From the NCBI RefSeq assembly GCF_002251245.1, contig NZ_NPJG01000054.1:1-64000 (forward strand): 64,000 nucleotides of DNA, in the 5' to 3' direction. Below are positions 17,558 through 26,600 of this stretch, piece after piece. Source of the DNA: Prevotella sp. P5-92. GTDB taxonomy: Bacteria; Bacteroidota; Bacteroidia; Bacteroidales; Bacteroidaceae. Within the stretch, counting starts at the first letter, position 1. Each line of letters starts with the position of its first letter. Made by a program: the position numbers and the translations under genes. Below the pieces are notes generated by a model that was given only the letters and a program-made list of their open reading frames with translations, was not told the origin of the DNA and made no database searches.

Positions 17558-17908
17558 ATGTCGGTTAAGATTGATAGAATCATCAAAGATATTGCTACAA
17601 TACCAACCGTGGACACCGAGGCAATAACCGAATCCCTTCGGAACAACTTACCTACTATCGTCAAGGATTTGGTTGATCAACAGGTAGCATTCATCAAACA
17701 GCAACTGGAAACAGAATACCAAGCAAAAGTTGATGAGGTTAACAAGCGAGCATTCACGGTAGATGCAGTTATCCAGAACCACGAAAAGCTCAATAAACTA
17801 AAGGAACAGTTAGCCATTAAAAAACAGAAGGAACGTGAGGCGCGGATGGAAAAAACAATAGAATATGCATCACTCTTTTACCTTACTGCTTTACAACAGC
17901 AAGTATAG
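17558..17908 (+). CDS. Coiled-coil hypothetical protein
   Basis: The 116-residue protein is strongly helical and charged. Residues 45-100 form a probable coiled coil rich in Lys, Glu and Gln, for example NHEKLNKLKEQLAIKKQKER. No domain is recognised. It follows the two-helix membrane protein after 30 bp. Its final 26 bases overlap a decayed reading frame on the other strand, so its own C-terminus may have been formed by rearrangement. Confidence 0.5.
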   Translation: MSVKIDRIIKDIATIPTVDTEAITESLRNNLPTIVKDLVDQQVAFIKQQLETEYQAKVDEVNKRAFTVDAVIQNHEKLNKLKEQLAIKKQKEREARMEKTIEYASLFYLTALQQQV

Positions 17909-18110
17909 CCTTGTATTTGGAATTACCATTTTTCATGGCAGTCTCAGCAATTGAGTGTATCTTTGCAAAGTCATCAGCCCCCTTGTCCGTTCGGAAACAC
18001 CCGCTGATTTTCTGTTTTCCAAGAAAAGACAAATAAGCAGGGCAGAAGTGAAACAAAAGTTTCTTCTTACTATCCTTATCTACACTTCTCTTACGTGAAA
18101 ATTTTTGTTT
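17883..18110 (-). pseudogene. Open C-terminal gene fragment of unknown family
   Basis: A minus-strand frame without any start codon runs between stops at 18111-18113 and 17883-17885 (75 residues). It reads like real protein: KKKLLFHFCPAYLSFLGKQ, then FRTDKGADDFAKIHSIAE and a lysine-rich end before VVKQ. It looks like the tail of a gene whose 5' part is lost. I cannot name the family. Upstream on that strand lie the TGTCACC repeats and a long hairpin. Confidence 0.4.
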
Positions 18111-18114
18111 TTAT

Positions 18115-18205
18115 CTGTCATCTGTCACCATAGGCCTATAAGTGCTTAATATATAGCATCTTAGGGCTGGTGACAGATAGGTGACAGACGATTTTGTCTG
18201 TCACC
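18115..18205. repeat. Cluster of inverted CTGTCACC/GGTGACAG repeats
   Basis: CTGTCA (18115), CTGTCACC (18122), GGTGACAG (18169), GGTGACAG (18180) and CTGTCACC (18198) lie within 91 bp in mixed orientation and can pair as alternative hairpins. The pattern suggests a protein-binding or origin-like site of a former mobile element. No gene is visible between 18110 and 18582. Confidence 0.5.
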
Positions 18206-18389
18206 GTCGTCGTGGTCAACCTTCAGAGTAAACAATGACAAGTAGAGTCAACGAGAATTATCATTAAGTACATTAACTTGGCAACCTGTTTTATCAACAA
18301 GACGATAAGTAGTCAACATAAATAGTTTAACTTCAGGCGGCTACTGACAAGCCGTGTGAAAAGGGAAATGGATAGCTTGTAACACGACT

Positions 18390-18453
18390 GTACCACAGTT
18401 AGTGACACAAGTGTTCCATAGTTATGGTACGGTCGTGTCACTAACTGTGGTAC
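18390..18453. repeat. Perfect 19-bp inverted repeat with 26-nt loop
   Basis: GTACCACAGTTAGTGACAC (18390-18408) pairs perfectly with GTGTCACTAACTGTGGTAC (18435-18453). The loop and right flank repeat GGTACGGTCGTGTCAC and GGTACGACCGTGACAC. No T-run follows, so a simple terminator is unlikely. It lies in a 470-bp stretch without genes. Confidence 0.7.
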
Positions 18454-18581
18454 GACCGTGACACACGAGTATTCAGTTGTCATCTAAGAGGGATGGTAAA
18501 TGACTCTCACCTTTGCTCTCTTACTTTATCAAAAGAAGCTATTCGTGGAAAGTTGAACATGTAGGAATTTTGTGATTTATT

Positions 18582-18686
18582 TGTATCAAAGGGGCAATAT
18601 ACGAGAACATTGTGTGCGACAAGTTGGTGAAGCGAGGCTATGACCTGCATCTCTTCAGCACGAGAAGTCAACTATGGAAATGGTGA
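18582..18686 (+). pseudogene. C-terminal fragment of a DUF4143-type ATPase
   Basis: The frame reads KGAIYENIVCDKLVKRGYDL, then FSTRSQLWKW and a stop. GxxYENxVxxxLxxRGY is the conserved start of the DUF4143 C-terminal nuclease-like domain. No start codon is present, and the rest of the gene is missing on both sides. The N-terminal stub of the same family on the same strand at 552 raises the possibility of one ancient gene. Confidence 0.55.
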
Positions 18687-18712
18687 GTTTATACATTGAT
18701 TTCGCAAAAAAA

Positions 18713-18762
18713 CAGACTTTCGGTATAAATCTCAAAATAGTAAGATTTAGACCGAAAGTCTG
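18713..18762 (-). terminator. Terminator of the GH10 xylanase gene
   Basis: CAGACTTTCGGT (18713-18724) pairs with ACCGAAAGTCTG (18751-18762). On the minus strand the hairpin is followed by a run of T, as expected 34 bp after the xylanase stop. Confidence 0.8.
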
Positions 18763-18795
18763 CAATTAAGTATGGATGTAGCGTTAAATATTTGA

Positions 18796-20649
18796 TTATT
18801 TAACGACTACCTTTTTGCCTCCTACGATGTAGATACCGCAAGGCAGCTGGTCGAGTGATGTGGCTGACATGCGCACACCTTGCATGTTGTATATGCCCTT
18901 GGAGATGTCGATGGTGTCGTCGGCCTCAATGCCACGAATACCGCTCGGTTCGCCGCCGTTCAGTCCACGTACGAAACCGGCATAGACGTGCTTGCGGTAG
19001 TTGTTGATGTCCCAGATGCCGACAGGTTCGCCGCCACGCCATCCGCTGTTGGCAGGAGCGTCGGTGGTACACCACTGGCAGATGCCCCACTGCTGTTCGG
19101 GAGGTATGATACGGAAGTACTCCTTGATGATCCACTCGTAGAAGTCGGCCATCTTCTTGTGTTCGGCTTCGGTCAGATCAGCCGTCTTCGACGATGCTCC
19201 CCAACGGTCGGTACCGTGCACGTAACCCATATCCAACTCACTTACTCTCACGAGTTTGCCAGAATTAGCCATGAGCTGGAACATCTGAGTGATATGTTTC
19301 TTGACGTTGTTAAGGTGAGTGTCGCTCTGAAAACAGCTGATGTGCATCTGTGTGCCTATACCGTCAATCTTTGTAACCCCGTCAGCCTCCCACTTCTCTA
19401 TCCAGTTGATGAGCGACTTCAGTTTCTTGTTGTTATCCCAATCAGACTCTAAGTTATAGTCGTTGATGAAAAGGACGATATCCTCGGGACCATATTGGCG
19501 TGCCAGGCGGCAAGCCTGACGGATGTATTCAAGGTCGCCCATGTGGTCTTGCCAGTAGAACGCGTCGCCGCCTACATCCCATGTGCCTTGGGCGTAGCCC
19601 TCAGAGTGCTGCAGGTCGTAGTAGCCGTCGCGGTCTTTGTCGGCGCCAGCTACGGCTTCGTTCACGAGGTCCCATGCCTTCACCTTGCCGTCACAGGCTT
19701 CCATCATTCCCTTTATCCACTTGTCCATGGCCCATACGAGCGTGTCGTGGCGTTCCTCTTGTGTGAGAGGGCGTGTCTGGCCTTCGTAGCCTTCAAACTT
19801 GATGTTCTTAATATACACGTCGCCCACATAGTTGACAACGTGGAGAAGGATGAAGTTGTTGTCCATAGTAGGCTTCACCTCCACTTTCACATCGTTCCAT
19901 TCGGTGTTGAAGTTTACGCTGAAGTTTGCACCGCCACTCCAGTTGCCCACGCGGCCGTCGAGCTTGCCTGAGCCAGTACCCTTGACAGTCATGGTCATGG
20001 TGTAAGTCTTGCCCGAGGTGAGGGCGATGTCAGACATTGGCACAAACTGCGCCTGCCATGGATATGACTTGGTGGTGGTCACCTTGAGGCCGTCGGTAGA
20101 GCTAAAGCTGATGGAATAACCCAATTTGTCGATTTCATCGGGCTTCCAGCTTACGGTTTTGTCGCTACGGAAATCCTTGTTGGCAGCTGTCTTCCACACT
20201 TCCTCTCCGCCATCGACCTTCTTGTCGGCGAGCAGCTTCAGCAGCCATGCCTTAGGCTGTTGCGAGTGCCAAGCGAGGGTGTGACCATAGACGTTGATTC
20301 CGCTTTTGTCCGCGGCATTGACGTATTTCTTCACATTGGTGAAATTCATGTTGCCGTTGCCGTCCACACAACTTGCCATCTTCATGGCATTGCCAGCCAC
20401 GGTCTCGGTGAAGTTGTTGTTGATCATGCTCTTGTATGTGCTGTTGCTGAGATACGTGTTAACGGTGGTGCCGGCACCGAGCTTGAAATTGGGATACTTC
20501 GAATAGTCGATGTATTCCTTGAGGGCCTTATAGCCATCGAGGTATCGGTAGTTGTCGTCGTTGGGTTTGCCCAACTCGAATGATTTCTGTGCCATCGTCG
20601 GGACACACATTCCTGCCGTAAGCAGTAGTAAATAGATATTCTTCTTCAT
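18796..20649 (-). CDS. GH10 endo-1,4-beta-xylanase interrupted by a CBM
   Basis: This 617-residue protein has a signal peptide (MKKNIYLLLLTAGMCVPTMA). GH10 N-terminal strands follow (GHTLAWHSQ near 122), then a carbohydrate-binding module of CBM4/9 type inserted at about 145-290. The barrel resumes with the acid/base Glu331 (WDLVNEA) and nucleophile Glu471 (VSELDMG). An insertion at this point is known from Prevotella xylanases of the XynC/Xyn10 type. The last 50 residues (GIYNMQGVRM ... GIYIVGGKKVVVK) form the C-terminal signal-like domain common on exported Prevotella proteins. It cuts the xylan backbone, probably at the surface. A TACCTTTG -7 element at 20684-20691 precedes it, and it is divergent to the double esterase. 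Confidence 0.92.
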   Translation of the reverse strand: MKKNIYLLLLTAGMCVPTMAQKSFELGKPNDDNYRYLDGYKALKEYIDYSKYPNFKLGAGTTVNTYLSNSTYKSMINNNFTETVAGNAMKMASCVDGNGNMNFTNVKKYVNAADKSGINVYGHTLAWHSQQPKAWLLKLLADKKVDGGEEVWKTAANKDFRSDKTVSWKPDEIDKLGYSISFSSTDGLKVTTTKSYPWQAQFVPMSDIALTSGKTYTMTMTVKGTGSGKLDGRVGNWSGGANFSVNFNTEWNDVKVEVKPTMDNNFILLHVVNYVGDVYIKNIKFEGYEGQTRPLTQEERHDTLVWAMDKWIKGMMEACDGKVKAWDLVNEAVAGADKDRDGYYDLQHSEGYAQGTWDVGGDAFYWQDHMGDLEYIRQACRLARQYGPEDIVLFINDYNLESDWDNNKKLKSLINWIEKWEADGVTKIDGIGTQMHISCFQSDTHLNNVKKHITQMFQLMANSGKLVRVSELDMGYVHGTDRWGASSKTADLTEAEHKKMADFYEWIIKEYFRIIPPEQQWGICQWCTTDAPANSGWRGGEPVGIWDINNYRKHVYAGFVRGLNGGEPSGIRGIEADDTIDISKGIYNMQGVRMSATSLDQLPCGIYIVGGKKVVVK

Positions 20650-20683
20650 GCGTTATTGTTTGTTATTGTCGTATTTTGGTGTG

Positions 20684-20691
20684 CAAAGGTA
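20684..20691 (-). promoter_or_regulatory. -7 element of the GH10 xylanase promoter
   Basis: The minus strand reads TACCTTTG here, 35 bp before the xylanase ATG. The -33 position is A/T-rich and does not match well, so an activator may be needed. Confidence 0.5.
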
Positions 20692-20796
20692 ATAATAAAT
20701 CTTGTAATAAACATATAGATTTATAACAAATTCTTTTTGATTTGTTGCATCACATACTTTTATCCAATATTAATTATTAAAAAATGTGTCTATGTT

Positions 20797-20827
20797 GTTG
20801 CAGTTTCACTTTTTTTATGTACTTTTG
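20797..20827 (+). promoter_or_regulatory. Promoter of the double-esterase gene
   Basis: GTTG (20797-20800), 19 bp, TACTTTTG (20820-20827), then 39 bp to the ATG at 20867. It faces away from the xylanase promoter, so the 217-bp gap can co-regulate both genes. Confidence 0.65.
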
Positions 20828-20866
20828 CGGCACTATTGCAAAATTAACTAATTAAGAACCAATAAA

Positions 20867-22816
20867 ATGATGAAAAAAAGTATTCACAGATTTGCAGCCG
20901 CAGCCATGGCACTGCTTATGACTGGTGCTGCAACGGCTAACAATTGGAAGGACGTCGATTATGTAGGCGACGGACTGACAGGTCACAAACTCGACATCTA
21001 CACTCCCGACGACGGTCAGCCGACTCACAAGGTCGTAGTGCTCATATACGGCAGTGCATGGTTTAGCAACAATTCCAAGGTTGATGCCTTTAAGTCATAC
21101 GGACAACAATTGCTCGACGCGGGTTTTGCCGTGGTGAGCATCAACCATCGCGCCAGCACCGAAGCCAAGTTCCCGGCACAGATACAGGATGTAAAGGCTG
21201 CCATCCGCTATGTTCGCGGCAATGCCTCAAAGTATGGTCTCGACACCTCTTTTATAGGTATCACAGGTTATTCTTCAGGCGGTCATCTATCTTCATTGGC
21301 TGGAACGACCAATGGTGTGAAGACCCGCAAGTTTGGCAAGGTGAAGGTGGATATCGAGGGACAGCTCGGACAATACACCAAGGAGAGCAGCGCAGTAGAT
21401 GCCGTGGTGGACTGGTTTGGACCTATCGACATGAGCCGCATGGAGCGTTGCGAGACATATAAGGACGCAAGCTCGCCAGAGGCTGTCATCATCGGCGGTC
21501 CGTCAGCTGAGAACCCCGACATGGTGCGCGCCATGAACCCAATGTCGTATATCGACAAGAAAGACCCGATGTTCCTCGTCATTCATGGCGACACCGACCC
21601 AGTGGTGCCTTATTGCCAGAGCGAGTTTTTCTCAAAGGCACTGAAGGACGCAGGCCGTCTTGACAACTTCATCACCGTGCCCAACGGCAACCATGGTCCT
21701 GTGACCTTCAACAACGAGACCTTCCAGAGCATGGTGAACTTCTTCCAGCGCCAGGCTGGCATGGAGGAGACCAAGCTGCCTCAGCCCTCGGCTCTGAACA
21801 TTCGCAACCAGGAATATCCACGGGTGCTGCAAGACGGCAGAGTGGAGTTTCGCGTGAAAGCTCCAACGGCACAGAAGGTGCAGATAGACCTTGGCAAGCT
21901 CTACGACATGAAGAAAGGGGCCGACGGCTTGTGGACCTGCACTACCGAACCGCAGTCTGAAGGCTTCCACTATTACTTCCTCGTGGTTGACGGCGTGAAG
22001 GTGGCTGACCCCGCAAGCGAGTCGTTCTATGGTTGTAGTATGATGACGAGTGGAATAGAGATTCCCTACCCCGCAGATAAGGCCGACCGCTACCAGCTGA
22101 AGGCCGACGTGAAACACGGCGAGGTGAGCCGCGTGCGCTATCAGTCGAAGGTGAACGGCAAGTGGAAGAACATCTACGTTTATACTCCTGCCGGTTATGC
22201 CACCAGCGGCAAGCATTATCCTGTGCTCTACCTGCAACATGGCGGTGGCGAAGACGAGCGCGGATGGAGCAACCAGGGCTTGACCGACGTCATCCTCGAC
22301 AACCTTATCGCCGAGGGCAAGGCTGAGCCGATGATCGTGGCAATGATGGACGGCAACTCGCAGGACTTCGCCGCCGAGTTGCTCACCGACGGCATCCCTC
22401 TCGTGGAAAGCCGTTACCGCACGCTCAACACTGCCGACAGCCGTGCGTTGGCAGGACTGTCGATGGGCGGCATACAGACGCTGAACACCTCGATCATGCA
22501 TCCCGAGTTGTTCCGTTATATAGGTGTGTTCAGCAGCGGATGGTTTAAGAATCCACAACCATTTATGGCAAACAGCTCAGGCGAACCGTATTACGCCAAG
22601 CTCAAGGAGCGTGCCGACTACTACAACAAGCAGTTCCGCGTGTTTTATCTCACCATGGGCGGACAGGAAGACATAGCCTACGAGAACTGCAAGGCCATGC
22701 GCGAGCGTTTCGACCAGATGGGCATCAAGCACAGCTACTACGAGACTCCAGGCGGACACACATGGCCCGTATGGCGCGAGAGCCTCTACTTCTTTGCGCA
22801 GAAGTTATTTAAATAA
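20867..22816 (+). CDS. Two-domain esterase: alpha/beta hydrolase plus CE1 feruloyl-esterase-like domain
   Basis: The 649-residue protein has a signal peptide to about residue 25. Domain 1 (25-300) is a BD-FAE/acetyl-esterase-like alpha/beta hydrolase with Ser136 in GYSSGG, Asp244 in HGDTDPVVP and His276 in GNHGP. A beta-sandwich of the E-set/CBM48 type links to domain 2 (about 305-425). Domain 2 (430-649) is CE1-like with YLQHGGGEDERGW, Ser532 in AGLSMGG and His631 in GGHTWPVW. All triad serines and histidines are present. It would strip acetyl and feruloyl groups from xylan in the periplasm or at the surface. A perfect hairpin terminator follows the stop. Confidence 0.88.
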   Translation: MMKKSIHRFAAAAMALLMTGAATANNWKDVDYVGDGLTGHKLDIYTPDDGQPTHKVVVLIYGSAWFSNNSKVDAFKSYGQQLLDAGFAVVSINHRASTEAKFPAQIQDVKAAIRYVRGNASKYGLDTSFIGITGYSSGGHLSSLAGTTNGVKTRKFGKVKVDIEGQLGQYTKESSAVDAVVDWFGPIDMSRMERCETYKDASSPEAVIIGGPSAENPDMVRAMNPMSYIDKKDPMFLVIHGDTDPVVPYCQSEFFSKALKDAGRLDNFITVPNGNHGPVTFNNETFQSMVNFFQRQAGMEETKLPQPSALNIRNQEYPRVLQDGRVEFRVKAPTAQKVQIDLGKLYDMKKGADGLWTCTTEPQSEGFHYYFLVVDGVKVADPASESFYGCSMMTSGIEIPYPADKADRYQLKADVKHGEVSRVRYQSKVNGKWKNIYVYTPAGYATSGKHYPVLYLQHGGGEDERGWSNQGLTDVILDNLIAEGKAEPMIVAMMDGNSQDFAAELLTDGIPLVESRYRTLNTADSRALAGLSMGGIQTLNTSIMHPELFRYIGVFSSGWFKNPQPFMANSSGEPYYAKLKERADYYNKQFRVFYLTMGGQEDIAYENCKAMRERFDQMGIKHSYYETPGGHTWPVWRESLYFFAQKLFK

Positions 22817-22817
22817 A

Positions 22818-22863
22818 GTTGACGAGTAAACGAGTTGACGAGTAAACTCGTTTACTCGTCAAC
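22818..22863. terminator. Bidirectional hairpin terminator
   Basis: GTTGACGAGTAAACGAG (22818-22834) pairs perfectly with CTCGTTTACTCGTCAAC (22847-22863). The unit GTTGACGAGTAAAC is also directly repeated inside it. It lies 2 bp after the esterase stop. Confidence 0.75.
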
Positions 22864-23146
22864 TTACATAACAAATCTTATTATCGCCCCTTCTATTAGC
22901 ATGGCGCGGGTGCGATGGTGTTTGCGGTTTTTCTTGTTATCTACATTCACCGCAACCACTTTGCCTCCATGAAGGGATGTGACCTCGGGGAAGATGGTGT
23001 GGCCAACGACGATGCGGTCAACATCATGACGACGGAGAACCATGGCGAGGGTATCAGGAGCTATGGGACTGTATTTCGGATCGTCGCGCACCATGCCACG
23101 ATACCACAACGGACCTTTGGATGAAAGGAGAAACCACGTGAGAGGC
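22864..23146 (-). pseudogene. C-terminal fragment of a calcineurin-like metallophosphatase
   Basis: The frame reads KGPLWYRGMV, then PDTLAMVLRRHDVDRIVVGH and TIFPEVTSLHGGKVVAVNVD. This is the pattern of the C-terminal third of Shewanella-like metallophosphatases (WYRG, VGHT, GKVxAxD). The metal-binding N-terminal half is missing. Upstream the DNA switches to a SusD remnant in another frame at about 23140-23147, so two dead genes are joined end to end. Confidence 0.65.
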
Positions 23147-23513
23147 GAGTCGGCACGGCGCTGCTGTCGGGATTGGCACGGCTGACGATGGCATTGAGAT
23201 ATTTTGCAGCCGACACGTTGTCGCCAGTCTTCACGGCAGCCTCAGCGGCGTTGAGATAAGCCTCGGAGAGACGTATAAGCGGTATATTGGCATCCATGAT
23301 ATCCTCGCCGTCTTGTGGCTGATACTTCTTGACGAAGGCACGCTTGCTGCTGTATTCGAGCAGTTGCAGGCGCACGTCGGCAGGATCCTCGTTAAGCAGG
23401 GCATAGAAGCTGGATGTGAGACAGATGTCCTTGTAGCCACTTGGCGAATGAAGACGGCCGAGCGACTCCTTGCCAGGACTGTCGTCGGTGGTGTTCACGA
23501 TTTCGAAGAGCAC
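23147..23513 (-). pseudogene. Internal fragment of a SusD-like lipoprotein gene
   Basis: The frame carries ANIPLIRLSEAYLNAAEAAV followed by KYLNAIVSRAN, the TPR-containing core typical of SusD/RagB proteins, which bind glycans beside SusC. The N-terminus with lipobox and the C-terminus are gone, and the segment joins a metallophosphatase fragment. About 120 codons remain of roughly 550-600. It implies that an older SusCD pair once stood here. Confidence 0.7.
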
Positions 23514-23592
23514 CTCGCCCTTATTTATGTTATCTTGTCAAACACCACGACCGACTTGTCTGATACCACCCGATAGGCAAGGTTACGTTTCA

Positions 23593-23676
23593 CGAATGCC
23601 TTGTCGACGTGCGGCAAGGTTGAACACCGTTCCGAGCACGGTCACATCAAGATATATGGGAGGAGCGTGTTTCTGT
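23593..23676 (-). pseudogene. Possible FecR-like anti-sigma fragment
   Basis: The minus strand reads PPIYLDVTVLGTVFNLAAR, resembling the VxVLGTxFN core of FecR proteins, which control SusCD genes through ECF sigma factors. Only about 28 codons are recognisable. It overlaps DNA in front of the GH2 gene. Confidence 0.3.
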
Positions 23677-23865
23677 AATTCTGACGTGAATAAGCGGGGA
23701 TTGAGGCAAATAGTCAAGTCAAAAGGACAAATAAATAGTGTAAAGTTTTCTTTCATGCCGGGAGCTAATGACAAAACATTAAGCATTTTTGCCAAATATG
23801 CAAGGTCAGATAAAAAACTATTGAGTAATTTTGCAAGCGCATTTAAAATACAACTTATTAAAACA

Positions 23866-26286
23866 ATGGTAAAGAAAAGGACTATATTATCTATAGCAAT
23901 AGCTGCTATGCTCCTGCAATCGCCTGTGTATGCACAGTCTGACAGGAAAGTGACCAACATCAACCGAGGATGGCTTTTCCGGCTGGGCGAATCCTCTTCG
24001 GCCATAACGACTGCAAAGGCTAAGGCTGAGGGATGGAAAGAGGTGAACCTGCCTCACGACTTCCAGATAGAACAGCCATGGGTGGCTCCTGCTGCCGACG
24101 AGAAAGCCAACACCAGCGACGCCGGGGCTAACATCAAAAGCCGTCTCTCTGCAAGAGGATTCAAGGAGATGGGCTCAGGATGGTACGTAAAGGCTTTCAC
24201 ACCATCTATTGAAGATAAAGGAAAACGTGTGTTGATTGACTTCCAGGGCATCATGTATCTCGGCGACGTGTATCTCAACGGAAACAAGATAGGCGGCACC
24301 GACTACGGATATGTGGGCTTTGAAATTGACATCACCGACAAACTGCGCTACGGCGAGGAAAACACAATAGCAGTGTATTCTAACACCGCAAACCCAAGAG
24401 ACTCGCGCTGGTACACGGGAGGCGGACTGTTTCGCGATGTCAACATCGTATATACCGACCCTCAGCTCTACTTCAACCGCCATCCGCTAAATATCTCCAC
24501 ACGTGAAAACAAATTTGTCGATATGACTGTCGATGTGCAGTGCAAGACAAAGCAAAACACCATTGCCATACAGGTGACAATAACATCGCCCGACGGAACC
24601 GTGGTAAGCGACCGCAAATACGAACTGAAACGCGTGCGTAACTACAAGTTCGGACAGGAATTCGCCCTGCCCGCCGTTGAAATAGCAAACCCGCAACTAT
24701 GGGACTGCGAGCATCCTAACCTCTACACCGCCACCGTCAAGCTCATACGCGAAGACGGCACAGTGAGCGACGAGACTTCGAAGCGGTTCGGCATACGCGA
24801 CGTGGCTCTCGTGCCAGGCAAGGGACTGCTGCTCAACGGCAAGAAGGTGCTGCTCAAAGGCTATGCCAACCACCACACTCTCGGAGCACTCGGTGCAGCA
24901 GCCTACCCACGCGCCATGGAGAAACGCATAAAGCTGATGAAGGATTACGGCATGAACCACATACGCACATCTCACAACCCCTACTCTGAGTCCTTCCTTG
25001 ACCTCTGCGACGAAAACGGAATACTCGTTGTAGATGAACTCTACGACAAATGGAACGACCAGTATGTGGGCGGCGGAAGAGCACATTTCACAAACCTGTG
25101 GATGGACCATGTGGCAGAGTTCATCAAGCGCGACCGCTGCCATCCATGCGTGGTGCTATGGTCGATGGGCAACGAACTGCAGTCGTATAACGACACTCCG
25201 TTCAACGACTGGGGAGTGACGCAATACAAACTCATGAAGACCCTCATACAGAGATACGACACCACACGCAAGGTGACCGTAGCCATGCATCCACGCTATC
25301 GCAATTGGGAGACCGACTCTCTGCCTTGCGACCTTGCTAAGGTGACAGACATTCAGGCATATAATTATAGGTACATGTATTTCCCCGGCGACGGCAAGCG
25401 TTTTCCATGGATGAACTTCTACCAGAGCGAGGCCTCTGTGGCTGCCATGGGAGAAAACTTCTTTGCCATGGAACTCGACAAAGTCATCGGACTCGCCTAC
25501 TGGGGAGCCATCGACTATCTCGGAGAAAGCCAGGGATGGCCTGCCAAGGGATGGGCACAGGGCGTGTTCGACATTGCTCTCGAGCCCAAGCCAAAGGCAT
25601 ACTACATGCGTTCGTTCTTCAAGCCCGAAGAGCCTGTGGTGCATATTGCAGTCACCGAATCAACAGAGAGCGTAATGTGGAACGGAGTGCAGACCGGCAA
25701 CGACGGACAGAGCGACCACTGGAACCGCACTCCCGGCACAAAGCTCTCACTCACCACATACACCAATGCCGACGAGGTGGAACTGCTCGTGAACGGAAAG
25801 AGCTACGGCACCAAGAAGAACGACAAGGGCAACGCCAAGATGCGCAACCAGATACGCTGGGAGAACGTCGTATATCAGAACGGATACTGCGAAGCCATAG
25901 CACGCACCAACGGCAAGATAGTGGCTCGCCACAAGATTGAGACCACGGGCAAGGCAGTGGCCTTGAAGTTGTCTGCCGACAACGACGCATGGCTCGCCGA
26001 CGGCATGGACCTCCAGCACATACGCGTGACAGCCGTGGACAGCAAGGGCAGACGCGTAAGCAATGCCGTAGCTGATGTCACAGTGAAGGTAGATGGAGAG
26101 GCAAGCGTTGTGGCCATGAGCAACGGCAACATCAAGTCAGACGAACTCAGCGTCACCAACCGCCAGAAGCTCTTCAACGGCTCGTGTCTCGCCATACTCC
26201 GTTCGGGTCAGTCGCCGTCTCCTGTCACAGTCACCGTTTCCGCCCCGGGCTTCAAGACGGCAAAGCTAAAGCTATCAACAAAATAA
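23866..26286 (+). CDS. GH2 glycoside hydrolase (beta-galactosidase-like), secreted
   Basis: The ATG at 23866 is chosen because it begins a signal peptide (MVKKRTILSIAIAAMLLQS, cleavage after YAQ). The open frame extends far upstream through remnant DNA and is not coding there. The 806-residue product has the GH2 sugar-binding domain (about 30-190, NLPHDFQIEQPW), an immunoglobulin-like domain and a TIM barrel with RTSHNPYS. The acid/base is Glu437 in WSMGNEL and the probable nucleophile Glu522. A DUF4982-like and a Big-type beta domain end it. Family members act on beta-galactosides, glucuronides or arabinopyranosides; here a xylan side-chain role is likely. TAATTTTG at 23826-23833 is a possible -7 element. 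Confidence 0.85.
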   Translation: MVKKRTILSIAIAAMLLQSPVYAQSDRKVTNINRGWLFRLGESSSAITTAKAKAEGWKEVNLPHDFQIEQPWVAPAADEKANTSDAGANIKSRLSARGFKEMGSGWYVKAFTPSIEDKGKRVLIDFQGIMYLGDVYLNGNKIGGTDYGYVGFEIDITDKLRYGEENTIAVYSNTANPRDSRWYTGGGLFRDVNIVYTDPQLYFNRHPLNISTRENKFVDMTVDVQCKTKQNTIAIQVTITSPDGTVVSDRKYELKRVRNYKFGQEFALPAVEIANPQLWDCEHPNLYTATVKLIREDGTVSDETSKRFGIRDVALVPGKGLLLNGKKVLLKGYANHHTLGALGAAAYPRAMEKRIKLMKDYGMNHIRTSHNPYSESFLDLCDENGILVVDELYDKWNDQYVGGGRAHFTNLWMDHVAEFIKRDRCHPCVVLWSMGNELQSYNDTPFNDWGVTQYKLMKTLIQRYDTTRKVTVAMHPRYRNWETDSLPCDLAKVTDIQAYNYRYMYFPGDGKRFPWMNFYQSEASVAAMGENFFAMELDKVIGLAYWGAIDYLGESQGWPAKGWAQGVFDIALEPKPKAYYMRSFFKPEEPVVHIAVTESTESVMWNGVQTGNDGQSDHWNRTPGTKLSLTTYTNADEVELLVNGKSYGTKKNDKGNAKMRNQIRWENVVYQNGYCEAIARTNGKIVARHKIETTGKAVALKLSADNDAWLADGMDLQHIRVTAVDSKGRRVSNAVADVTVKVDGEASVVAMSNGNIKSDELSVTNRQKLFNGSCLAILRSGQSPSPVTVTVSAPGFKTAKLKLSTK

Positions 26287-26340
26287 AGCGTTTCCTGTAA
26301 GGGAAGTTAAAGAAGAAGTTTCCTTGAGCGAAGCGAAAAA

Positions 26341-26383
26341 AAGGAAGTTAAGGAATTTAAATAAGAAGTTCCTTAACTTCCTT
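26341..26383. terminator. Hairpin terminator after the GH2 gene
   Basis: AAGGAAGTTAAGGAA (26341-26355) pairs with TTCCTTAACTTCCTT (26369-26383), followed by further T. It can also serve the minus-strand GH3 transcript from the other side. Confidence 0.75.
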
Positions 26384-26456
26384 TTTCTGCGAAAATATTG
26401 CAACATATTCGGAAAATGTGATATCTGAGGGTAAAAATGCGCGGAAAATGTGATAA

Positions 26457-26594
26457 ATGCTCGGTCTGGCAACTGCCAAGACCGAGCATGGTGACACCGC
26501 CGAACTATCCGGCGGCAAAGCAGGAGAACTCGACCGGGTGGCTAATGCCAAAGGATCGGTAAACCTGCGTATTGTGGAAATCGACGTGCTATAG
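26457..26594 (+). pseudogene. Possible C-terminal gene fragment with embedded hairpin
   Basis: A 45-codon frame reads AKTEHGDTAELSGGKAGELD, then KGSVNLRIVEIDVL and a stop. It looks like the last beta strands of a carbohydrate-active enzyme. Its first bases also form the hairpin TGCTCGGTCT/AGACCGAGCA (26458-26488). The fragment is too short to assign, and it could be chance. Apart from this and the terminator at 26341, the 314-bp gap between GH2 and GH3 holds nothing recognisable. Confidence 0.3.
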
Positions 26595-26600
26595 TGATGA

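Noticed and set aside
23470..23865. Long 5' extension of the GH2 frame
   Set aside because: It lies on the opposite strand of SusD and FecR-like remnants, and a signal peptide begins at 23866.
26357..26551. Small minus-strand frames between GH2 and GH3
   Set aside because: They cover a terminator hairpin and have low-complexity Phe/Leu-rich composition without a known pattern.
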